NCBI RefSeq assembly: GCF_014489115.1
Contig: NZ_JACTAH010000001.1
Span: 186,001-250,000, forward strand
From: Thauera sedimentorum
Lineage (GTDB): Bacteria; Pseudomonadota; Gammaproteobacteria; Burkholderiales; Rhodocyclaceae
Reading direction: 5' to 3'
Length of the DNA stretch: 64,000 bases
Shown here piece after piece: positions 1 to 9,335 of this stretch; within the stretch, counting starts at the first letter, position 1; each line of letters starts with the position of its first letter. Below the pieces are notes generated by a model, which worked only from the letters and a program-made list of their open reading frames with translations, had not been told where the DNA came from and ran no database searches. A program made the translations under genes and the position numbers.

Positions 1-2
1 CC

Positions 3-122
3 TGCCCGCTGCACGGTTGGAACGTCGATCTCGACTCCGGCCACGCCTGCGCGCCGGACGAGGGTTGTGTCGAGCGCTACGCCACCAAGGTGGAGCATGC
101 GGTGGTGTGGCTGGAGGTTTGA
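3..122 (+). CDS. nirD: Nitrite reductase small subunit NirD, C-terminal fragment
   Basis: Only the last 39 codons are inside the window; the gene begins upstream. The fragment opens with CPLHGW, the second iron-sulfur ligand motif of Rieske-type NirD proteins, and continues to a TGA at 120-122. NirD is the small Rieske-like subunit of the cytoplasmic NAD(P)H nitrite reductase NirBD, which reduces nitrite to ammonium. The nitrate reductase nasA follows on the same strand after about 280 bp, the usual nirBD-nasA assimilation order. The call rests on the short motif plus this context. Confidence 0.8.
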   Translation, partial: CPLHGWNVDLDSGHACAPDEGCVERYATKVEHAVVWLEV

Positions 123-174
123 GCTCCGACTTGCTTGAAGTCGCCGGAAACTGGCCCCGGCTGGCAAGGATGCT

Positions 175-366
175 CCTCCCCCTTCAAGGGGGAGGCTGGG
201 AGGGGGATGGGTTTCCTGTGGGAGAGATCTGTGTCCATACAGGCCTCGCCGGAGACCCATCCCCACCCCGGCCCGGGAGGGCGGGCTTTGCACAGCCCGC
301 CCGCTCAGTCGGCACGGAGCAGAGCTCCGCGAAACCCCGCCTTCGCCCCCTTGAAGGGGAGGGAGA
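175..366 (+). repeat. MITE-like dispersed repeat, copy A
   Basis: This ~190-bp element starts with CCTCCCCCTTCAAGGGGG and ends with the inverted form CCCCCTTGAAGGGGAGG, so it has terminal inverted repeats of about 17 bp. Inside are a GGGCGGGC...GCCCGCCC hairpin and two inverted ACCCATCCCC blocks. A second copy lies at 16780-16971 in the opposite orientation and matches over most of its length. It contains no supported coding region and fills most of the nirD-nasA gap. It could be a non-autonomous mobile element or a structured intergenic RNA element. Confidence 0.75.
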
Positions 367-400
367 GGCCCGGGCCCCGCAGGAGCATTGGAAGCAGACA

Positions 401-3175
401 ATGGAGTCGAACATGAACCTGGCCGACATCGGCCCCGCCTCGGGGCAGGAAGTGCGCACCGCCTGCTGCTACTGCGGCACCGGCTGCGGGGTGATCGCCG
501 AGCATGACGGCCGGCGCATCACCGGCGTGCGCGGCGACCCGGCGCATCCGGCCAACTTCGGCCGGCTGTGCACCAAGGGCTCGGCGCTGCACCAGGCCGC
601 CGCGCCCGGCGGGCGGGCGCTGTTTCCCGAACTGCGCAGCGCGCGCGGCCTGCCGCGCCGCCGTGTGGGCTGGGACAGCGCGCTGGATGGCGCCGCCGAG
701 CGCTTCGCCGCCATCATCCGTGAGCACGGCCCGGACGCGGTGGCCTTCTACATCTCCGGCCAGCTGCTCACCGAGGACTACTACGTCTTCAACAAGCTCG
801 CACGCGCTCTGGTCGGCACCCACAACATCGACTCCAACTCCCGCCTGTGCATGTCCAGCGCGGTGGCCGGCTACAAGGGCACGCTGGGCGCGGACAGCGT
901 GCCCGCCTGCTATGAGGACATCGACCACGCCTCGCACCTGCTGATCGCCGGCGCCAACCCGGCCTGGGCGCATCCCATCGTGTTCCGCCGCATCGAGGCG
1001 GCCAAACGCGCCAACCCGGGCCTGTCGATCACCGTGGTCGACCCGCGCCGCACCGAAACCGCGGAGTTCGCCGACCTGCACCTGCAGATCGCCCCCGGCA
1101 GCGACGTGTTGCTCTACAACGCCATGCTGCACGTGCTGCTGTGGGAAGACCTGGTGGACCGCGACTTCATCCGCGACCACACCAGCGGCTTCGACGCCCT
1201 GCGCGCGCAACTCGCCGAATGCTCGCCCGGTGCGGTGGCCACCGCCTGCGGCGTACCGGCCGAACGCATCGTCGAGGCCGCGCGGCGCTTCGGCAACGCG
1301 CGCGCGGCGCTGTCGCTGTGGTGCATGGGGCTCAACCAGTCGCATCACGGCACCGCCAGCAACAGCGCGCTGATCCACCTGCACCTGGCCACCGGGCAGA
1401 TCGGCCGCCCCGGCGCCGGACCGTTCTCGCTAACCGGCCAGCCCAATGCCATGGGCGGGCGCGAGGTGGGCGCGATGGCCACCATCCTGCCCGGCCACCG
1501 CGACCCGGCGAATGCCGCCGAGTGCGCCGAACTCGCCGCCCTGTGGGGGGTGCCGGCGCTGCCTGCAACGCCGGGTCTGACCGCGGTGCAGCTCTTCGAT
1601 GCGCTCGCCGAAGGCAAGGTCAAGGCGGTGTGGATCGCCTGCACCAATCCCGCGCATTCCTTGCCCGACCAGACGCGGGTACGCGCCGCGCTGGAGAAGG
1701 CCGAGTTCGTCGTGCTGCAGGAAGCCTTTGCCGACACCGAAACCGCGCCCTATGCCGACCTGCTGCTGCCGGCGGCGAGCTGGGGCGAGAAGTCCGGCAC
1801 CGTGACCAACTCCGAGCGCCGCGTCAGCCGGGTGCGTGCCGCGGTGCCCGCGCCCGGCGAGGCGCGCGCCGACTGGACCATCGCCGCCGACTTCGCGCGC
1901 CGCCTGGCGCAGCGCATGGGGCGTAGCGCGGACGGCTTCGCCTGGGCCGACGAGGCCGCGGTGTTCGCCGAGCATGTGACGCTCAGCGCTGGGCGCGACT
2001 GCGACATGAGCGGCCTGTCGCACGCCCTGCTCGATGCCCGCGGGCCGCAGCAGTGGCCCTTCCCGCAGGGCGCGGAGCAGGGCAGCGCGCGTCTGTTCAC
2101 CGATCACCGCTTTCCCACCGCGGACGGCCGCGCGCGCTTCAACCCGGCCGGCTTCCCGCAGCGCCACGCGTTGCTGCCCGAACCGGTCGACGCCCGCCAT
2201 CCCTTCGTACTGCTCACCGGCCGCCTGCGCGACCACTGGCACGGCATGAGCCGCACCGGCAAGGTGGCCGGGCTGTGGGGCCATACCCCGCGCGCCGAGG
2301 TCGCCCTCAATCCGGCGGACATCAGCCGGCGCGGGCTGCGCGCCGGCCAGCTGGTGCGCGTGGCCGGGCGGCGCGGCGCAGTGGTGCTGCCGCTCGCCGC
2401 CGATGCCGCGCTGGCCCCCGGCCAGGCCTGGATCCCGATGCACTGGGGCGCGGCCACGCTGGCCCAGCCGGGCGCCAACACCCTGACCTCGCCGGCCACC
2501 GACCCGATCTCCAGGCAGCCCGCGCTCAAGCAGGCGGCGGTCGCCATCGCGCCCGCCGAGCTGCCCTGGCGCGCGGCCTGGGCGGTGGCCACCGACAGCG
2601 CCGCCGACGCGGTGGCGCGCATGGCCGCGCTGCAGCCCTGGCTGGCGCGCTTCGCCTATGCCGCGCAATCCCTGGTGGGACGCACCCGGCGGGTGCTGGT
2701 GCTGCAGGTGGCCGACGTGGCGGCGCCCGACGAGGCCCTGCTGCACGCCATCGACGCGGTGTTCGAATGCACCGCCCAGCAGGCCCCGCTGGCCTACCGC
2801 GACGCGCGCCGCGGCATCGCCAAGTGGGCGCGGGTGGACCAGGGCCGCCTGGCGGCCATCCGCCTGGTGGGCGAGAGCGCTGCGGCCGACTGGCTGGTGG
2901 CGGCGATCGCCGCCGGCGACCCGGCCGATTCCTTGCGCAGCTGGCTGTTCGCCCCGCTCGCCGAGGCCCCGCAGGGCCTGGCCACCGCCAGCCGGGTGGT
3001 GTGCAACTGCCACGGCGTGAGCGAGACGCAGATCCGCGAGGCGGTGGCCGGCGGTGCCGACCTGGCGCTGCTGCAGACCACCCTCAAGTGCGGCACCGCC
3101 TGCGGCTCCTGCCTGCCCGAACTGCGCAGGCTGGCGGCGGGTGCCGTGCCCAGTGCCACCGGCTCGCCGGCCTGA
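401..3175 (+). CDS. nasA: Assimilatory nitrate reductase, catalytic subunit with C-terminal [2Fe-2S] domain
   Basis: This 924-residue molybdopterin oxidoreductase reduces nitrate to nitrite in the cytoplasm for nitrogen assimilation. The N-terminus binds a [4Fe-4S] cluster through C22, C25, C29 and C57 (C-x2-C-x3-C-x27-C, ending LCTKG). The Mo-bis-MGD catalytic body follows, with the late dinucleotide-binding domain around [17 protein letters not shown]-terminal BFD-like [2Fe-2S] domain carries C868-x-C870 and C901-x2-C904, as in long NasA forms. The start at 401 has a GAAG element 6 nt upstream; MNLADIG at 413 is an alternative. The open frame runs further upstream through the repeat at 175-366, but that part is not protein-like. 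It lies downstream of nirD and is probably co-regulated with it. Confidence 0.93.
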   Translation: MESNMNLADIGPASGQEVRTACCYCGTGCGVIAEHDGRRITGVRGDPAHPANFGRLCTKGSALHQAAAPGGRALFPELRSARGLPRRRVGWDSALDGAAERFAAIIREHGPDAVAFYISGQLLTEDYYVFNKLARALVGTHNIDSNSRLCMSSAVAGYKGTLGADSVPACYEDIDHASHLLIAGANPAWAHPIVFRRIEAAKRANPGLSITVVDPRRTETAEFADLHLQIAPGSDVLLYNAMLHVLLWEDLVDRDFIRDHTSGFDALRAQLAECSPGAVATACGVPAERIVEAARRFGNARAALSLWCMGLNQSHHGTASNSALIHLHLATGQIGRPGAGPFSLTGQPNAMGGREVGAMATILPGHRDPANAAECAELAALWGVPALPATPGLTAVQLFDALAEGKVKAVWIACTNPAHSLPDQTRVRAALEKAEFVVLQEAFADTETAPYADLLLPAASWGEKSGTVTNSERRVSRVRAAVPAPGEARADWTIAADFARRLAQRMGRSADGFAWADEAAVFAEHVTLSAGRDCDMSGLSHALLDARGPQQWPFPQGAEQGSARLFTDHRFPTADGRARFNPAGFPQRHALLPEPVDARHPFVLLTGRLRDHWHGMSRTGKVAGLWGHTPRAEVALNPADISRRGLRAGQLVRVAGRRGAVVLPLAADAALAPGQAWIPMHWGAATLAQPGANTLTSPATDPISRQPALKQAAVAIAPAELPWRAAWAVATDSAADAVARMAALQPWLARFAYAAQSLVGRTRRVLVLQVADVAAPDEALLHAIDAVFECTAQQAPLAYRDARRGIAKWARVDQGRLAAIRLVGESAAADWLVAAIAAGDPADSLRSWLFAPLAEAPQGLATASRVVCNCHGVSETQIREAVAGGADLALLQTTLKCGTACGSCLPELRRLAAGAVPSATGSPA

Positions 3176-3213
3176 GCTGCAGCGTTTTCCCCGACGACAG
3201 AGAGACAACAATA

Positions 3214-4407
3214 ATGAACAACCCGACGATGAGCCTGGAGGCGCCGCCGCCCGGCGCCGCACTGCGGCCGCCCGGCCTGTTCCTCCGTCTGGCGCCGGCC
3301 TGGCTGGCCGGTGCAGGTGGTGGCCTGCTGCTCGGTGGCGCCCTGGGCGTGTCCGGCCAGCTCGCCGGCGCCGTGCTGCTGGCCTATGCTGCCTGGCAGC
3401 TTCTTGCCGTGGCACGTGGCGTGCGGCGTGCCGGCGAGGCGCTCGATGCCTTCGCGCAGGACTGGGAGAACGGCCGCTACGACACCCGCCTGCCGCTGGC
3501 CGCCACCGAGCTGCTGGGGCGCGCGCCCGAACGGCTCAATGCTGCGGCACGCCGGGTGGCCGCGGTGCTGGCCGAGCTGGTGCGCGCCAGCGAGGAGCTG
3601 AAGAACGTCTCGCGCGAGAGCCTGGCCGGTGTCGCCGCGGGCGAGGAGGGCGTGCGTGCGCAGCGTGACATCACCGTGTCGTCCGCCGCCACGCTGGAGC
3701 AGCTGATCACCAGCCTGGCCGCCACCCGCGACGCCGCGGCGGAAGCCGCCGAGGCCGCCGGGCAGGCCGAGGGCGAGGCGGCGCGCGGCGCCGAACGGGT
3801 GGACACGGTGGCCTGCGCGATGGATCGCCTGGCGCATGCGGTGGAGGGCGCCGCCGCGGTGACTGCCAGCCTGACCGAGCGCACCCGGCGCATCGAAGGC
3901 ATCGTCGCCACCATCACCGGCATCGCCGGGCGCACCAACCTGCTGGCCCTCAACGCCGCCATCGAAGCGGCGCGTGCCGGTGAGGCCGGGCGTGGCTTCG
4001 CCGTGGTGGCCGACGAGGTGCGCCAGCTCGCCGACCGTACCGCCGCCGCCACCGGTGAGATCGCCGCCCTGATCGCCGAAGTGCTGGCCGAAGTCGACCG
4101 CCTGGTCGAGGTGGTCGATGGCGCCAACACGCAGGCCGGCAGCAGCGCGGCGCAGGCACGCGAGGCTGCCGCCGCGCTGGCGGCGATCCGTGCCGCGGCG
4201 GCGCAGACCCTGGCGCACATGCGCGAGATTGCCGCCGCCAGCGCCGAACAGAGCACCGCCGGCGAACGCATCGCGGCGGACGTCGAGCGGGTCGCGCGCC
4301 TGGCCGACGAGAACGCGTTGCGGGTGGCCGAAAGCAGCGAACTGGCGCGCTACCAGGACGAACTGGTGGCCCGCCTGGAGAACCGCCTGCACGGCAGCAG
4401 CGAGTGA
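3214..4407 (+). CDS. Methyl-accepting chemotaxis-type signalling protein without a periplasmic sensor domain
   Basis: This 397-residue protein has two close hydrophobic segments (about residues 22-60), an Ala/Glu-rich linker and an MCP signalling domain. The conserved hairpin tip reads [17 protein letters not shown] followed by [16 protein letters not shown], the CheA/CheW contact region. There is almost no periplasmic sequence between the membrane segments, so ligand sensing must come from elsewhere. It follows nasA by 38 bp and precedes a NIT-like membrane protein by 9 bp, so these two genes may form one split nitrate/nitrite sensor. The start ATG at 3214 lies 3 nt after an ATA codon; the Shine-Dalgarno is weak (AGAGA). 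Confidence 0.85.
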   Translation: MNNPTMSLEAPPPGAALRPPGLFLRLAPAWLAGAGGGLLLGGALGVSGQLAGAVLLAYAAWQLLAVARGVRRAGEALDAFAQDWENGRYDTRLPLAATELLGRAPERLNAAARRVAAVLAELVRASEELKNVSRESLAGVAAGEEGVRAQRDITVSSAATLEQLITSLAATRDAAAEAAEAAGQAEGEAARGAERVDTVACAMDRLAHAVEGAAAVTASLTERTRRIEGIVATITGIAGRTNLLALNAAIEAARAGEAGRGFAVVADEVRQLADRTAAATGEIAALIAEVLAEVDRLVEVVDGANTQAGSSAAQAREAAAALAAIRAAAAQTLAHMREIAAASAEQSTAGERIAADVERVARLADENALRVAESSELARYQDELVARLENRLHGSSE

Positions 4408-4416
4408 GGGCCGGCC

Positions 4417-5274
4417 ATGGACAGCCAATGGATGTACGGCGCGGCCCTGCTGGGCGCCGCCGCCCTGTGGATGCTGGGCCGCCACCGCCGGGGGCGCGGC
4501 CCGGGGGCACGCGAAACCCAGGCCGAACGCGCGCTGGCGCAGGCCGGGCAGCTCACCGAGCTGGTGGCGGCCCTGCAGCAGCACCGCGGCATGAGCGGCG
4601 CATGGCTGGCCGGTGACGCCAGCTTCGGTGCCCGCCTCGGCGAGCGGCAGGCGGGCATCGAGCGTTTGTTCGCGCAGGTGCTGGAAGCGGCGGCTGCGGA
4701 GGATGCCGAGGCTTTTCCCTGCTTCATCAGCCAGGACGTGCTGGGGCTGCGCTTTCGCTGGCGCGAGCTGGTGCAGGAGCTGGCCGTACTGAGCGCCGAG
4801 GAGAGCTTCCGCCGCCACAGCCGGATGGTGGCGATCCTGCTGGAGTGGCTTTCGGCGCTCGGCGAGGCGCGCATCGCGCCGGCCGGCGGCGCCTACGAGC
4901 CGCAGGCGGTGCGCCGTCTGCTGGGGCAGCTGCCGGCGCTCGCCGAATGCCTGGGCCAGGCGCGTGCGCTATCCAGCGCAGTGGCCGCGCGCGGACGCTG
5001 CGCGCCGGTGGCCAGGGTGCGGCTGAGCTTCCTGGTGGCGCGCGCCACCCAGCTGGTCGAGCGCAGTGCGAGCGGCGGGCAGGGGGAAGCCGCGTGGCGT
5101 GCCGCCACCGCCTTCCTGACGCTGCTGCGCGAGCAGGTGCTGGGCAGCCCCCAGGTCGGCACCGACGCGGCGACCTGCTTCCGCCTCGGCAGCGTGGCGG
5201 TGGATGCGGTCTACGCGTGGATCGCCGAGGAACGCGCGGCGCTCGGCGCAGGAAGGTACGCACACGCCTTCTGA
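4417..5274 (+). CDS. NIT-like (nitrate/nitrite sensing) membrane-anchored protein
   Basis: This 285-residue protein has one N-terminal membrane segment (residues about 7-21), a short Arg-rich stretch and then an all-helical soluble region. The sequence LQQHRGMSGAWLAGD at about 53-67, followed by a second helical repeat, resembles the NIT domain of nitrate/nitrite sensors such as NasR, whose hallmark is LQ-x-ERG-x-S. No output domain is visible. It starts 9 bp after the chemoreceptor-like gene, itself just downstream of nasA. A role in sensing nitrate for that receptor is inferred from this order. Family membership is by motif only and would need a profile search. Confidence 0.6.
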   Translation: MDSQWMYGAALLGAAALWMLGRHRRGRGPGARETQAERALAQAGQLTELVAALQQHRGMSGAWLAGDASFGARLGERQAGIERLFAQVLEAAAAEDAEAFPCFISQDVLGLRFRWRELVQELAVLSAEESFRRHSRMVAILLEWLSALGEARIAPAGGAYEPQAVRRLLGQLPALAECLGQARALSSAVAARGRCAPVARVRLSFLVARATQLVERSASGGQGEAAWRAATAFLTLLREQVLGSPQVGTDAATCFRLGSVAVDAVYAWIAEERAALGAGRYAHAF

Positions 5275-5467
5275 GGCGGACGCGCAGCGGCTCCTGCAGG
5301 GTCGAAGGCCTGCGGATGCGGCGCTGCGGCACATGTCCGCAGCCGCCGCATGGTTTCGTCATCGCCCCATCGCCGCTAGACTGTTCCGTATGCACTCCCC
5401 GAGTGACGGGACCGTCGAGAAAGTCCCGCGGCCGCGGGATGCGCTTCCCACCCGACATGGAGGCAGC

Positions 5468-6250
5468 ATGAGCTTCGAAACCATTCTGTATTCGGTGCAT
5501 GAGCAGATCGCCGAGATCCGCCTGAACCGTCCGCAGCGCCTCAACGCGGTCACCGCCACCCTGTACGACGAACTCAACCAGGCCCTCTCGCTCGCCGAGG
5601 CGGACAAGGACGCCCGCGTGGTGCTGCTGACCGGCGAGGGGCGCGCCTTCTGCGTGGGCGCAGACCTCAAGGAACACAAGACCGGCCGCACCGCCTTCGA
5701 CCGCCGCCAGTACCTGCTCGGCGAGCAGCTGGTGTGCAAGCGCCTGCTGCAGTTGAAGAAACCGGTGATTGCCGCGGTGAATGGCTACGCGCTGGGTGCC
5801 GGGGCGGAGATGGCGATGGCCTCGGACTTCATCCTGATGGCCGAGAGCGCGCAGATCGGCCTGCCGGAGATCAGCATCGGCAACTTCCTCGGCGGCGGCG
5901 TCACCTGGCTGCTGCCGCGCCTGGTGGGGCTGGCCAAGGCGCGCGAGCTGGTTTTCCTTGGCGAGCGCATCAAGGGCGAGGAGGCGGTGCGCATCGGCCT
6001 GGCCAACCGCGTGCTGCCCGACGAAGGCTTCCTCGACGCGGCGCGCGCCTTTGCCCTGAAGGTGGCGGGCAAGGCGCCGTTCTCCATGCAGCTGGCCAAG
6101 GAGCAGCTCAACATGGCCGCCGAACGCACTCTCGATGCGGCGCTCACCGCCGAGCTGGAAGGGATGATGTTCGTCGGCACCACGCGCGACTGGCAGGAAG
6201 GCGTGGACGCCTTCGCCGAAAAGCGCGCACCGGTCTTCAGGGGGGAATGA
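5468..6250 (+). CDS. Enoyl-CoA hydratase/isomerase (crotonase) family protein
   Basis: This 260-residue crotonase has the oxyanion-hole segments GRAFCVGADLKE and NGYALGAGAEMAMASD. Both classical hydratase glutamates are present, in GAGAEMAMA and LPEISIGNFLGGG, so hydration of an enoyl-CoA is plausible. The start is well fixed by GGAGG at 5459-5463. It is the first gene of a tight operon: the next gene starts 2 bp after its stop and encodes an ADP-forming acyl-CoA synthetase, followed by a second crotonase. The substrate is unknown; fatty, dicarboxylic or phenylpropenoid acyl-CoAs would all fit. Confidence 0.85.
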   Translation: MSFETILYSVHEQIAEIRLNRPQRLNAVTATLYDELNQALSLAEADKDARVVLLTGEGRAFCVGADLKEHKTGRTAFDRRQYLLGEQLVCKRLLQLKKPVIAAVNGYALGAGAEMAMASDFILMAESAQIGLPEISIGNFLGGGVTWLLPRLVGLAKARELVFLGERIKGEEAVRIGLANRVLPDEGFLDAARAFALKVAGKAPFSMQLAKEQLNMAAERTLDAALTAELEGMMFVGTTRDWQEGVDAFAEKRAPVFRGE

Positions 6251-6251
6251 G

Positions 6252-8420
6252 ATGAACCACGTCATGCCGGTCGTGCCGCACAAGAGCCCGCTGCACGACA
6301 TCCTCGCGCCGTCTTCCATCGCCATCGTCGGCGCCTCGGCTGACCCCACCAAGCGCGGCTACAAGGCCATGGTGGGACTGATCAAGGACGGCTACCGCGG
6401 GGCAATCCATCCGATCAACCCGAAAGCCGACATGATCCTCGGGGTGAAGACCCTGCCATCCATCGAGGCCCTGCCCGGGCCGGTGGACCTGGCGCTGATC
6501 TGTACCCCGGCGGCCACCGTACCCGGCATCATCGCCGAGCTGGGGCGCAAGGGGGTGAAGGGCGCGGTGGTGCTGGCCAGCGGTTTCAAGGAAACCGGGC
6601 CGGAAGGCGCCAAGCTCGAACAACAGGTGCTGGATGCCGCACGTGAGGGCGGGGTGCGGGTGATCGGTCCCAATACCTCGGGCATGTTCAACCTGCACCA
6701 CAAGGTCAACCTGCTGGCGCTGGCCAACGTCAAACCGGGCGAGATCGGTTTCATCTCGCAGTCGGGCAACATGCTGCTGTCGCTGGTGCTGGAGGCCGAG
6801 CACAACGGTCATGTCGGTTTCTCCACCTATGTCGGGCCGGGCAACCAGACCGACGTGGGCTTCAACGACTACCTGCGCTATCTCGGCGAGGACGAGCACA
6901 CCCGGGTGGCCACGCTGTACGTGGAAGGCTTCCGCGACGGCCAGCGCTTCCTGCAGGTGGCGCGCGAGATTTCCGCGCTGAAGCCGGTGGTGGTGTACAA
7001 ATCCGGCTCCACCGAACAGGGCCGCAAGGCGGCCAGTTCGCACACCGGCGCGCTGGCCGGCAGCTATGCGATGACGGTGGACCTGCTGCGCCAGGTCGGG
7101 GTGAGCGTGGTGCAGCACTCCAACGAGATCCTGCCGGTGGCCGAAGGCCTCGGCCTGCTGCAGAAGGCGCCCGGCAAGCGCGTGGCGGTGATCTCCGACG
7201 GCGGCGGCCAGGCCACCATCGCCTCCGATCGCCTGGCCGAAGCCGGGCTGGAACTGGCCGAGCTGAGCGAGCAGACCAAGGCACGCCTGGCGGCCATCCT
7301 GTTCCCGCAGGCCTCGCTGGTGAACCCGGTGGACGTGGCCGGCAGCAGCGACGCCAACCCGGCGCTGCTCGCCGAATGCATGGAGATCGTCGCCGAGGAC
7401 GAGAACGTCGACAGCGTCTTCCTGGTCGGCATGTTCGGCGGCTACGCCATCCGCTTTGCCGAGGACCTGCTGGGCGGCGAGATGCGCGGCGCGGAGTCGA
7501 TGATCGAGCTGTCCCGCCGCAGCGAGAAGCCGGTGGTGGTGTATAGCCTCTATGCGCCGATTAAGCCGCCGGCATTGCGCCGCCTGCACGAGGCGGGCGT
7601 GCCGGTGTACACCTCCATCGAGCACGCGGTGCGTGTGCTCGCCGCGCTGGGCGAGCGCGGCATCTACCTGAAGAGCAAGGAGGGCGACGTACACCCGCCG
7701 GCAGTGGCGCCCAGCGAGGACATGCTGGCGATGTTCGCCCGCGCCAAGGACGAGGGGCGCGATCTCTACGAGTACGAGGCCAAGGCCCTGCTGCGCACCC
7801 ACGGCATCGAGGTGGCCGAGGAGGCGGTGGTGCGCGACCCGGACGAACTGGCCGCAGTGGCGCAGCGTTTCGGCGATCAGGCGCTGGTGATGAAGGTGGT
7901 GTCCAAGGACATCCTGCACAAGTCGGACGCCGGCGGGGTGAAGCTCAACCTGCGCGGCGAGGCCGCGCTGCGCAGCGCCTGGGCGCAGATCATGGAAAGC
8001 TGCCGCGCCTACGACGCGAACGCCGACATCCGCGGCGTGCTGGTCACGCCGATGGCGAAGAAGGGTGTGGAGGTCATCGTCGGCGTGAGCCGCGATCCGA
8101 TCTTCGGCCCGGTGCTGATGTTCGGCCTGGGCGGCATCTTCGTCGAGATCCTCGAAGACGTCGCCTTCCGCGCCATTCCGCTGTCCGAGTTGGACGCGCG
8201 CTCCATGGTCGACCAGCTCAAGGCGCGCAAGGTGCTGGAAGGCGCGCGCGGCGAACCGGCGGTGGACAGGGCCGCGCTGGTGGACCTGCTGCTCAAGGTG
8301 TCCGGCATCGTCTCGGCCTATCCGCAGCTCTTCGAGCTCGACCTCAATCCGGTGATCGCCTACCCCGACGGCTATGCCGCGGTGGATGCGCGCATCATCA
8401 TCAATCGCGCGGTCGTGTGA
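6252..8420 (+). CDS. Acetate--CoA ligase-like acyl-CoA synthetase (ADP-forming), fused alpha-beta form
   Basis: This 722-residue protein belongs to the NDP-forming acyl-CoA synthetases, which make an acyl-CoA from acid, CoA and ATP with release of ADP. The N-terminal CoA-binding domain begins around SSIAIVGASADPTKRGYK. The succinyl-CoA-ligase-like domain carries the phosphohistidine loop SSHTGALAGS near residue 260. A C-terminal ATP-grasp domain begins around YEYEAKALLRTHGIEV (about residue 500). It starts 2 bp after the upstream crotonase and its stop is followed closely by a second crotonase, so it probably activates the acid that these enzymes process. Family members include acetate-, pimeloyl- and feruloyl-CoA forming enzymes; the substrate cannot be read from sequence. 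Confidence 0.87.
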   Translation: MNHVMPVVPHKSPLHDILAPSSIAIVGASADPTKRGYKAMVGLIKDGYRGAIHPINPKADMILGVKTLPSIEALPGPVDLALICTPAATVPGIIAELGRKGVKGAVVLASGFKETGPEGAKLEQQVLDAAREGGVRVIGPNTSGMFNLHHKVNLLALANVKPGEIGFISQSGNMLLSLVLEAEHNGHVGFSTYVGPGNQTDVGFNDYLRYLGEDEHTRVATLYVEGFRDGQRFLQVAREISALKPVVVYKSGSTEQGRKAASSHTGALAGSYAMTVDLLRQVGVSVVQHSNEILPVAEGLGLLQKAPGKRVAVISDGGGQATIASDRLAEAGLELAELSEQTKARLAAILFPQASLVNPVDVAGSSDANPALLAECMEIVAEDENVDSVFLVGMFGGYAIRFAEDLLGGEMRGAESMIELSRRSEKPVVVYSLYAPIKPPALRRLHEAGVPVYTSIEHAVRVLAALGERGIYLKSKEGDVHPPAVAPSEDMLAMFARAKDEGRDLYEYEAKALLRTHGIEVAEEAVVRDPDELAAVAQRFGDQALVMKVVSKDILHKSDAGGVKLNLRGEAALRSAWAQIMESCRAYDANADIRGVLVTPMAKKGVEVIVGVSRDPIFGPVLMFGLGGIFVEILEDVAFRAIPLSELDARSMVDQLKARKVLEGARGEPAVDRAALVDLLLKVSGIVSAYPQLFELDLNPVIAYPDGYAAVDARIIINRAVV

Positions 8421-8437
8421 CTGCGCCGGAGCCCCGC

Positions 8438-9223
8438 ATGAACCTGCCTCAACTGACCGATGCGCTGCTGACGCTGGAAAACCGCGTCGCCACGCTGACC
8501 TTCAACCGCCACGACCTGCGCAATGCGCTCACCGGTACCGCGCTGGTGGACGACATCGTTGCGGTGGCCGAGTGGGTGAACCGCTGCGACGAGGTCTCGG
8601 TGCTGGTGATGACCGGCGCCGGCTCGGCCTTCTCCTCGGGCGGCAACGTCAAGGACATGGCCGAGCGCGGCGGCGACTTCGCCGGCGACGTGGCCGAAGT
8701 GGCCACCCGCTACCGCCGCGGCATCCAGCGCATCCCGCTGGCCCTGCAGCAGGTGGAGGTGCCCATCATCGCCGCGGTGAACGGCCCGGCGATCGGCGCC
8801 GGCTTCGATCTGGCCAACATGGCCGACATCCGCATCGCCTCGGAGAAGGCCAAGTTCGGCGAGACCTTCTTGAACCTGGGCATCATCCCGGGCGACGGCG
8901 GCGCCTGGTTCATGCAGCGCCTGATCGGCTATCAGCGCGCCTTCGAGCTGACGCTCTCCGGGCGCGTCGTCGATGCGGCGGAAGCGAAGGAAATCGGCAT
9001 CGTGCTGGAGGTGGTGGCGCCGGAGCAGCTGCTGGCGCGCGCCCAGGAACTCGCCGCCCGCTTCGCCGCCCAGCCGCCCAAGGCGGTGCGCCTCACCAAG
9101 CGCCTGATGAAGTCCGCCCAGCGCATGGAGCTGAAGGACTTCCTCGACCTGTGCGCGGCCTTCCAGGGCATGTGCCACAACGAGCCGGAACACCTGGAGG
9201 CGGTGAAGCGCTTCCTGTCCTGA
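8438..9223 (+). CDS. Crotonase-family protein lacking both hydratase glutamates
   Basis: This 261-residue crotonase homologue has the CoA/oxyanion motifs GSAFSSGGNVKDM and NGPAIGAGFDLANMAD. The two glutamates that activate water in true enoyl-CoA hydratases are replaced: the first by Asp (GAGFDLAN), the second by Phe (TFLNLGIIPGDGG). Isomerase, hydrolase or another crotonase reaction is therefore more likely than hydration. I chose ATG 8438 because GGAG lies at 8428-8431. A GTG at 8417 overlapping the upstream stop (GTGA) is a possible coupled start adding seven residues. It is the last gene of the acyl-CoA operon, followed by a REP-like palindrome. Confidence 0.82.
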   Translation: MNLPQLTDALLTLENRVATLTFNRHDLRNALTGTALVDDIVAVAEWVNRCDEVSVLVMTGAGSAFSSGGNVKDMAERGGDFAGDVAEVATRYRRGIQRIPLALQQVEVPIIAAVNGPAIGAGFDLANMADIRIASEKAKFGETFLNLGIIPGDGGAWFMQRLIGYQRAFELTLSGRVVDAAEAKEIGIVLEVVAPEQLLARAQELAARFAAQPPKAVRLTKRLMKSAQRMELKDFLDLCAAFQGMCHNEPEHLEAVKRFLS

Positions 9224-9237
9224 AGCGGAACCGGCGG

Positions 9238-9308
9238 GTAGGAGCGGCCTTGGCCGCGATGCGGCCTTTGGAAGACGGTCGCCGCATCGCGACCAAGGCC
9301 GCTCCTAC
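9238..9308. repeat. REP-like palindrome, copy 1
   Basis: Two 28-bp arms (9238-9265 and 9281-9308) are inverted repeats with one clear mismatch and a 15-bp spacer. The outer sequence is GTAGGAGCGGCCTTGG. A near-identical element is at 60669-60741. It lies between the end of the acyl-CoA operon and the convergent gene 9336-10745, so it may act as a bidirectional transcription stop or mRNA stabiliser. Confidence 0.8.
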
Positions 9309-9335
9309 ACGGGGAAGCTTGCGCGGCGCAGGGTC

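Noticed and set aside
17..400. N-terminal extension of nasA up to position 17
   Set aside because: The frame is open, but it runs through nirD in another frame and through the dispersed repeat, and it does not resemble nitrate reductase. The iron-sulfur motif starts 22 residues after ATG 401.
2794..4818. Long antisense ORF across the chemoreceptor gene
   Set aside because: It has His/Gly/Arg-rich shadow composition with no domain; the plus-strand MCP signalling motif is unambiguous.
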